Source of the DNA: Streptomyces sp. NBC_00250
GTDB lineage: Bacteria; Actinomycetota; Actinomycetes; Streptomycetales; Streptomycetaceae
Assembly (NCBI RefSeq): GCF_036192275.1
Contig: NZ_CP108088.1
Span: 4,899,501-4,963,500 of the forward strand
DNA length: 64,000 bases
Direction: 5' to 3'
Notes under the pieces: model-generated
Told to the model about the DNA's origin: nothing
The model's database searches: none
Seen by the model: the letters and a program-made list of their open reading frames with translations, nothing else
Shown here: positions 60,089 through 64,000 of the stretch, one piece after another
How the letters are laid out: every line of letters starts with the position of its first letter
How positions within the stretch are numbered: the stretch's first letter is position 1
Position numbers and translations under genes: made by a program

Positions 60089-60946
60089 ATGTCACTCTCC
60101 CCGGGTTCTCCCGATTCCGGAGCCGGTTCGGTCACCAACGACCCGAACCTCGACTTCGCCGGCACGACGCCGTACGAGGACTACGTCCAGGCGGACGTCC
60201 TGACCCACCTCCAGCACCTCCGCTCGGACGACCCCGGCGAGATGGTCTTCCTGGTCACCACCCAGGTCATGGAGCTGTGGTTCACGGTCATCGTCCACGA
60301 GTGGGAGACCGCGAGCCGCGCCCTGCGCGAGGACCGCGTCCCCGTCGCGATGGACGCGCTCAAGCGCTCCGTGCGCGAGCTGGAGGCCCTCAACCACTCC
60401 TGGCGTCCGCTCGCCCAGCTCACTCCCGGCCAGTTCAACGCCTACCGCGCCGCGCTCGGCGAGGGCTCCGGATTCCAGTCCGCGATGTACCGGCGGATGG
60501 AGTTCCTGCTCGGCGAGAAGTCCGCGTCCATGCTCGTCCCGCACCGGGGCGCGCCCCGCGTCCACGCCGAGCTGGAGAAGGCGCTCCACGAGCCGAGCCT
60601 GTACGACGAGGTCCTCGGGCTGCTCGCCCGCCGCGGCCTGCCCGTCCCGGCCGCCGTCCTCGGCCGCGACCTCGCCCAGCGCTACGAGCCCTCGACCGAG
60701 GTCGAGGCGGTCTGGGCCGGTATCTACGCGGACGCCGACCAGAACGCCGAGCTCGTGCGTCTCGGCGAGGCGCTCAGCGATGTCGCCGAACTGGTCTGGC
60801 GATGGCGCAACGACCACCTGGTGGCGACCCGCCGCGCGATGGGCTCGAAGACCGGCACCGGCGGCTCGGCGGGCGTGGCCTGGCTGGAGAAGCGGGCGCA
60901 GAAGAACGTCTTCCCGGAGCTCTGGACGGCGCGCAGCCATGTCTGA
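60089..60946 (+). CDS. kynA: Tryptophan 2,3-dioxygenase
   Basis: 285 residues. Heme dioxygenase family: NLDFAGTTPYEDYVQADVLTHLQ, DDPGEMVFLVTTQVMELWFTVIVHE, FQSAMYRRMEFLLG, and WRWRNDHLVATRRAMGSKTGTGGSAG with the proximal heme His (NDHL). Oxidises Trp to N-formylkynurenine. GAGGAGACAG precedes the ATG. The last 8 bases overlap kynU, so both are co-translated. Confidence 0.97.
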   Translation: MSLSPGSPDSGAGSVTNDPNLDFAGTTPYEDYVQADVLTHLQHLRSDDPGEMVFLVTTQVMELWFTVIVHEWETASRALREDRVPVAMDALKRSVRELEALNHSWRPLAQLTPGQFNAYRAALGEGSGFQSAMYRRMEFLLGEKSASMLVPHRGAPRVHAELEKALHEPSLYDEVLGLLARRGLPVPAAVLGRDLAQRYEPSTEVEAVWAGIYADADQNAELVRLGEALSDVAELVWRWRNDHLVATRRAMGSKTGTGGSAGVAWLEKRAQKNVFPELWTARSHV

Positions 60947-62156
60947 GACCGAGGTCATGGCAGACCTCCAGAAGCAGGCACACGCCCTCGACGCCGCCGA
61001 CGAACTGGGCAAGCACCGCGAGAAGTTCGCCCTCGACGCCGGGACCGTCTACCTCGACGGCAACTCGCTCGGCGCGCTGCCCGCCCACGTCCCGGCCCGG
61101 ATGGCCGACGTCATCACCCGTGAGTGGGGCGAGCTGCGCATCCGCTCCTGGGACGAGTCGGGCTGGTGGACCGCGCCCGAGCGGATCGGCGACCGGATCG
61201 CCCCGATCGTCGGCGCCGCCCCCGGGCAGATCGTGGTCGGCGACTCGACCAGCGTGAACGTCTTCAAGGCGGTCGTCGCGGCGGCCCGGCTGAACGGTGA
61301 CGACCGGGACCAGATCCTCGTCGACGCGACGACCTTTCCCACGGACGGGTACATCGCGCAGTCCGCGGCGCGGATGACGGGTCACGAGATCGTGGCGTGC
61401 GACCCGGCCGACATGGCGGACGCGGTGAGCGACCGCACGGCCGCCGCCCTCGTCAACCACGTGGACTACCGCTCCGGTCGTCTGCAGGACCTGCCCGGCA
61501 TCACCGCCGCGCTCCACGAGGCGGGCGCGCTCGCGGTCTGGGACCTGTGCCACAGCGCGGGCGCCCTGCCCGTCGGCCTGGACGTCCACGGGGTCGACCT
61601 GGCCGTCGGCTGCACGTACAAGTACCTGAACGGCGGGCCCGGTTCGCCGGCCTACCTGTACGTCGCCGAGCGCCACCAGGCGGCCTTCGACTCGCCGCTG
61701 CCCGGCTGGAACTCGCACGCCGACCCCTTCGCCATGACCCCCGGCTACGAGGCCGCCGCGGGCGCCGTGCGGGGCCGGGTCGGCACGCCCGACATCCTCT
61801 CCATGCTGGCCCTCGAAGCGGCGCTCGACGTCTGGGACGGGGTCGCGATCGAGGCCGTACGGGCCAAGTCCCTGGCGCTCACGGACTTCTTCCTGGAGTG
61901 CGTGCGCGCGTACGTGCCGGCGGGCCACGTCGCGTCCGTGACGCCCGGGGCGCACGGCGAGCGGGGCAGTCAGGCCGCGCTGAGCTGCGAGAACGCCCCG
62001 GCCGTGATGGCCGAGCTGATCAAGCGCGGAGTCGTCGGCGATCTGCGCCGCCCCGACATCCTGCGGTTCGGCTTCACCCCGCTGTACGTCGGCTTCGCGG
62101 ACGCGGAGAGGGCCGCGCGGACCCTCGCGGAGGTCCTGGCCGGCCTCCCCGCCTGA
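60939..62156 (+). CDS. kynU: Kynureninase
   Basis: 405 residues. PLP fold type I: YLDGNSLGALP, SWDESGWWTAPERIGD, VGDSTSVNVFKAVVAAARL, VDYRSGRLQD, WDLCHSAGALPVGL and the PLP Lys in GCTYKYLNGGPGSPAYLYV. Converts kynurenine to anthranilate and alanine. With kynA and the following hydrolase this is a compact Trp-to-anthranilate pathway; no kynurenine 3-monooxygenase is seen. Confidence 0.97.
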   Translation: MSETEVMADLQKQAHALDAADELGKHREKFALDAGTVYLDGNSLGALPAHVPARMADVITREWGELRIRSWDESGWWTAPERIGDRIAPIVGAAPGQIVVGDSTSVNVFKAVVAAARLNGDDRDQILVDATTFPTDGYIAQSAARMTGHEIVACDPADMADAVSDRTAAALVNHVDYRSGRLQDLPGITAALHEAGALAVWDLCHSAGALPVGLDVHGVDLAVGCTYKYLNGGPGSPAYLYVAERHQAAFDSPLPGWNSHADPFAMTPGYEAAAGAVRGRVGTPDILSMLALEAALDVWDGVAIEAVRAKSLALTDFFLECVRAYVPAGHVASVTPGAHGERGSQAALSCENAPAVMAELIKRGVVGDLRRPDILRFGFTPLYVGFADAERAARTLAEVLAGLPA

Positions 62157-62258
62157 GGGATGACGGTCCGATGATCGCCTGATCTGCGGGGCTCCGGTCC
62201 TGGTACCGTCCCCGCAGGTCAGGCCAATTCGGCCCCGTACCCGAGAGGTTGGAACAGC

Positions 62259-63128
62259 ATGCCGGACCCCGCCGCGCGCGATGCCGCCGAAGAGGCGTCC
62301 GCCTTCTCGCACCCGGCCGTCCCCCCGGACGCCACCGCCGCGTACGGCGACCACCCGGACCAGGTGATCGACTTCTACGCCCCGCGCGGTGGCCACACCC
62401 GGGCCCCGCTCGTCGTCGCCCTGCACGGCGGCGCCTGGCGGGCACCCTACGACCGGCAGCACCTGACCCCTTTCGTGGACTTCCTGGCCCGCCGCGGCTT
62501 CGCCGTGGCGAACGTCGAGTACCGGCGCGGCAGCGACATCCCCCGACAGGGTGGCGCCGCCCCGGTCGCCGGGCGCTGGCCCGAGACCTTCGACGACGTG
62601 GCCGCCGCGCTCGACGCCCTGCCGGAACTGGCCGCCGCGCACCTGCCGCAGGCCGACACCGGGCGGATCGTCCTCACCGGCCACTCCGCGGGCGGTCAGC
62701 TCGCCCTGTGGGCCGCCGCCCGCCACGTACTGCCCGCAGGCTCCCCCTGGCGGCTGCCCGCCCCGCCCGCGCTGCGCGGGGTCGTCGCCCTCGCCCCGAT
62801 CGCCCACTTCGGGCGGGCGGTCGAGCTGGGTGTGTGCGGCGGCGCGGTCACCGAGCTGCTCGGCGACCCCTCCGCGTACGAGGAGCGGGCGGCCCACGCC
62901 GACCCGTCGGCGCTCCTGCCGACCGGGATCGCGACCACCGTCGTCCAGGGCCGTACGGACCTCGACGTGCCGTACACCGTCGCCGACGCCTACGCCGAGG
63001 CGGCCGCGAAGGCGGGCGAGGCGGTCGGCCTGACGCTCCTGGAGGAGGTCGGCCACTTCCCGCTGATCGACCCCGCGGCGGACGCGTGCGCGGTGGTGGC
63101 GGAGGAGATCGCCCAGCTGGCCTGGTGA
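62259..63128 (+). CDS. Alpha/beta hydrolase, candidate kynurenine formamidase
   Basis: 289 residues. Oxyanion motif VALHGGAWRAPYDR (HGGxW, typical of kynurenine formamidases of the KynB/BNA7 group), nucleophile elbow LTGHSAGGQLALWAA, a late acid Asp near GRTDLDVPY, and catalytic His in EVGHFPLIDP. The product of kynA, N-formylkynurenine, needs such an enzyme before kynU can act, so the gene probably supplies it. Direct proof is lacking. Confidence 0.8.
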   Translation: MPDPAARDAAEEASAFSHPAVPPDATAAYGDHPDQVIDFYAPRGGHTRAPLVVALHGGAWRAPYDRQHLTPFVDFLARRGFAVANVEYRRGSDIPRQGGAAPVAGRWPETFDDVAAALDALPELAAAHLPQADTGRIVLTGHSAGGQLALWAAARHVLPAGSPWRLPAPPALRGVVALAPIAHFGRAVELGVCGGAVTELLGDPSAYEERAAHADPSALLPTGIATTVVQGRTDLDVPYTVADAYAEAAAKAGEAVGLTLLEEVGHFPLIDPAADACAVVAEEIAQLAW

Positions 63129-63239
63129 GCCGACGACGCCTTCCGGCGAACAGAGGTTTTCCGTACAACCACTCGACCCGGTCGTGAGTCTGATCGGGCA
63201 CGGCACTCCCGTGTCCGATCCTTCTCGTGGGGGTTCACC

Positions 63240-64000
63240 TTGCAGTTCCGCTCCACCGGCACGCGTTCCACCCGTCTCGCCGCGGCCGTCACGGCCGTCC
63301 TCGCCGTCACGGCGCTCGGCGCGGGCACCCTCGCCACCGCCCCGACGGCCTTCGCGGCCGCCCCGGCCCAGGCCCCGGCTCAAGCCGGTCAGGCCGCCGA
63401 GCTGCCCGTCGTTCCCGCCGCCGCCCGGGTCACGGGTACGGGCACCACCGGCTTCCTCACGTACGGCTCCGGCGACGAGGAGGCCGACAGCGGGCTGCTC
63501 TGGACGCCGTTCGCGGGCGGCGAGCCGACTCCGCTGCAGAGCCCCGACGGCGGCGGCTGGGCGATGTCGGGCAGCGATGTGGTCGTCCTCGGGGACACCG
63601 GATTCATGGCCCGGGCGCGTTCGCTCACCCTGCGGAACATGGCCGCCCCGACCGCTCCGGGCGTGGAGATCGACCTGGGGGCGCTGAACGGGAACTACGT
63701 GACCGTGCTGAGCCCGACGAGCGTGCTCGCACAGGTGACGAAGGAGGACGGCACGGCGGAACTCCACGTCGTGACCAAGGACGGCACGGCGACGAGCAGC
63801 CGCAGGATCTCGGGGCTGCCCGCGGACGCCGACCACTTCTTCACCAGCGCCGCGGTCCAGGACGGCTTCGCCCTCATCGGGTACGAGACGGGCCCGGCGG
63901 GCGCGCGGACCGGCGGCCGGGCGCTGATCGACACGACGGCCGGGACGGTCTCCGAGACGTACGCCTCCGCCGAGTCCGGGTACGGAACCAGCGCCCTGAT
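63240..64000 (+). CDS. Secreted protein, N-terminal part (window edge)
   Basis: TTG start preceded by GGGGG; open to the right edge. Signal peptide (about 1-41, basic start, core ...AVTAVLAVTALGAGTLATAPTAFA). The visible exported domain has beta-rich segments (FLTYGSGDEEADSGLLWTPFAGGEP, DVVVLGDTGFMARARSLTLRN) suggestive of a beta-propeller or VCBS-like repeat protein; family not certain. The C-terminus is outside the window. Confidence 0.7.
   Translation, partial: MQFRSTGTRSTRLAAAVTAVLAVTALGAGTLATAPTAFAAAPAQAPAQAGQAAELPVVPAAARVTGTGTTGFLTYGSGDEEADSGLLWTPFAGGEPTPLQSPDGGGWAMSGSDVVVLGDTGFMARARSLTLRNMAAPTAPGVEIDLGALNGNYVTVLSPTSVLAQVTKEDGTAELHVVTKDGTATSSRRISGLPADADHFFTSAAVQDGFALIGYETGPAGARTGGRALIDTTAGTVSETYASAESGYGTSAL

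Noticed and set aside
60089..63128. A secondary-metabolite cluster around kynA-kynU
   Set aside because: Only Trp catabolic genes are present, without PKS, NRPS or tailoring enzymes; primary catabolism explains them.
1..64000. CRISPR arrays, prophage structural genes, transposases and rRNA
   Set aside because: None was recognised on either strand; the regularly spaced repeats in the left half are attachment-site halves several kilobases apart, not CRISPR repeats.

Overview
The window is high-GC actinobacterial chromosome, almost certainly Streptomyces. The evidence is the strong third-position GC, GTG/TTG starts and leaderless genes, HspR/HAIR heat-shock control, DnaK-GrpE-DnaJ-HspR in an operon, and many actinobacterial families (DUF397-less XRE/DUF5753, DUF5819, HTTM, DUF3151, DUF3152, DUF2617, DUF5994, SCO5918). 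The right half looks like conserved core chromosome, fairly near oriC, since it carries a perfect ParB site. The left half is accessory.

Layout. (1) 1-6040: end of a two-component system whose kinase is truncated and frameshifted, a GNAT gene, and a MocR regulator divergent from an aminotransferase-V/MFS pair. (2) 6106-30517: the most unusual region. An intact tRNA-Gly(CCC) gene (30447-30517, minus strand) anchors a tandem array in which the 3' half of the same tRNA gene (41 bp, ending exactly at the edge of the anticodon loop) recurs at about 6.1, 10.5, 14.7, 20.4, 26.1 and 28.7 kb. A short remnant lies at 15.4 kb. Each half has a terminator hairpin on its left and a conserved ~130-160 bp flank on its right that ends in paired GGCACG repeats. 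This looks like successive integrations at one attB, yet no integrase is seen in any interval. The cargo is: CysRS-like protein, winged helix protein, DUF5994 and PP2C phosphatase; a frameshifted nucleotidyltransferase toxin-like pair and a DUF998-kinase-regulator operon; MerR, GvpU-like and a cold-shock/DEAD-helicase cluster; XRE regulator, ice-binding-like DUF3494 protein and DUF5819-HTTM; hydrolase/TetR and GNAT; and an M23-like protein. (3) 30.6-36.1 kb: zinc-ribbon protein, dCTP deaminase, phosphoribosyltransferase, YIP1 protein, Fe-S oxidoreductase, small sugar transferase. (4) 36.2-46.1 kb: heat-shock region, dnaK-grpE-dnaJ-hspR and clpB, both preceded by HAIR operators. Between them are a LuxR-type regulator, a secreted peptide with four EPSWE repeats, and a Rieske-like protein lacking its ligands. 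(5) 46.2-64.0 kb: YbjN protein, aminotransferase, two small Cys-rich-tailed membrane proteins, spermidine-synthase-like membrane protein, pyrE, parS, fba, a second aminotransferase, MFS exporter, metzincin-like DUF3152 protein, and a tryptophan-to-anthranilate (kynurenine) cluster kynA-kynU-hydrolase. A secreted protein runs off the right edge.

How the parts relate. HspR (40080-40526) is predicted to repress its own operon and clpB through HAIR sites at 36290-36310 and 43406-43426. The csp and DEAD-helicase genes with two small partners form a cold-response block carried in one array interval; an ice-binding-like protein sits in the next. The observations most worth following up are the tRNA-Gly cassette array, the LuxR / EPSWE-repeat peptide / Rieske-like trio, the parS embedded in a 42-bp palindrome, and the duplicated Ser/Cys- and Gly/Cys-tailed membrane proteins.
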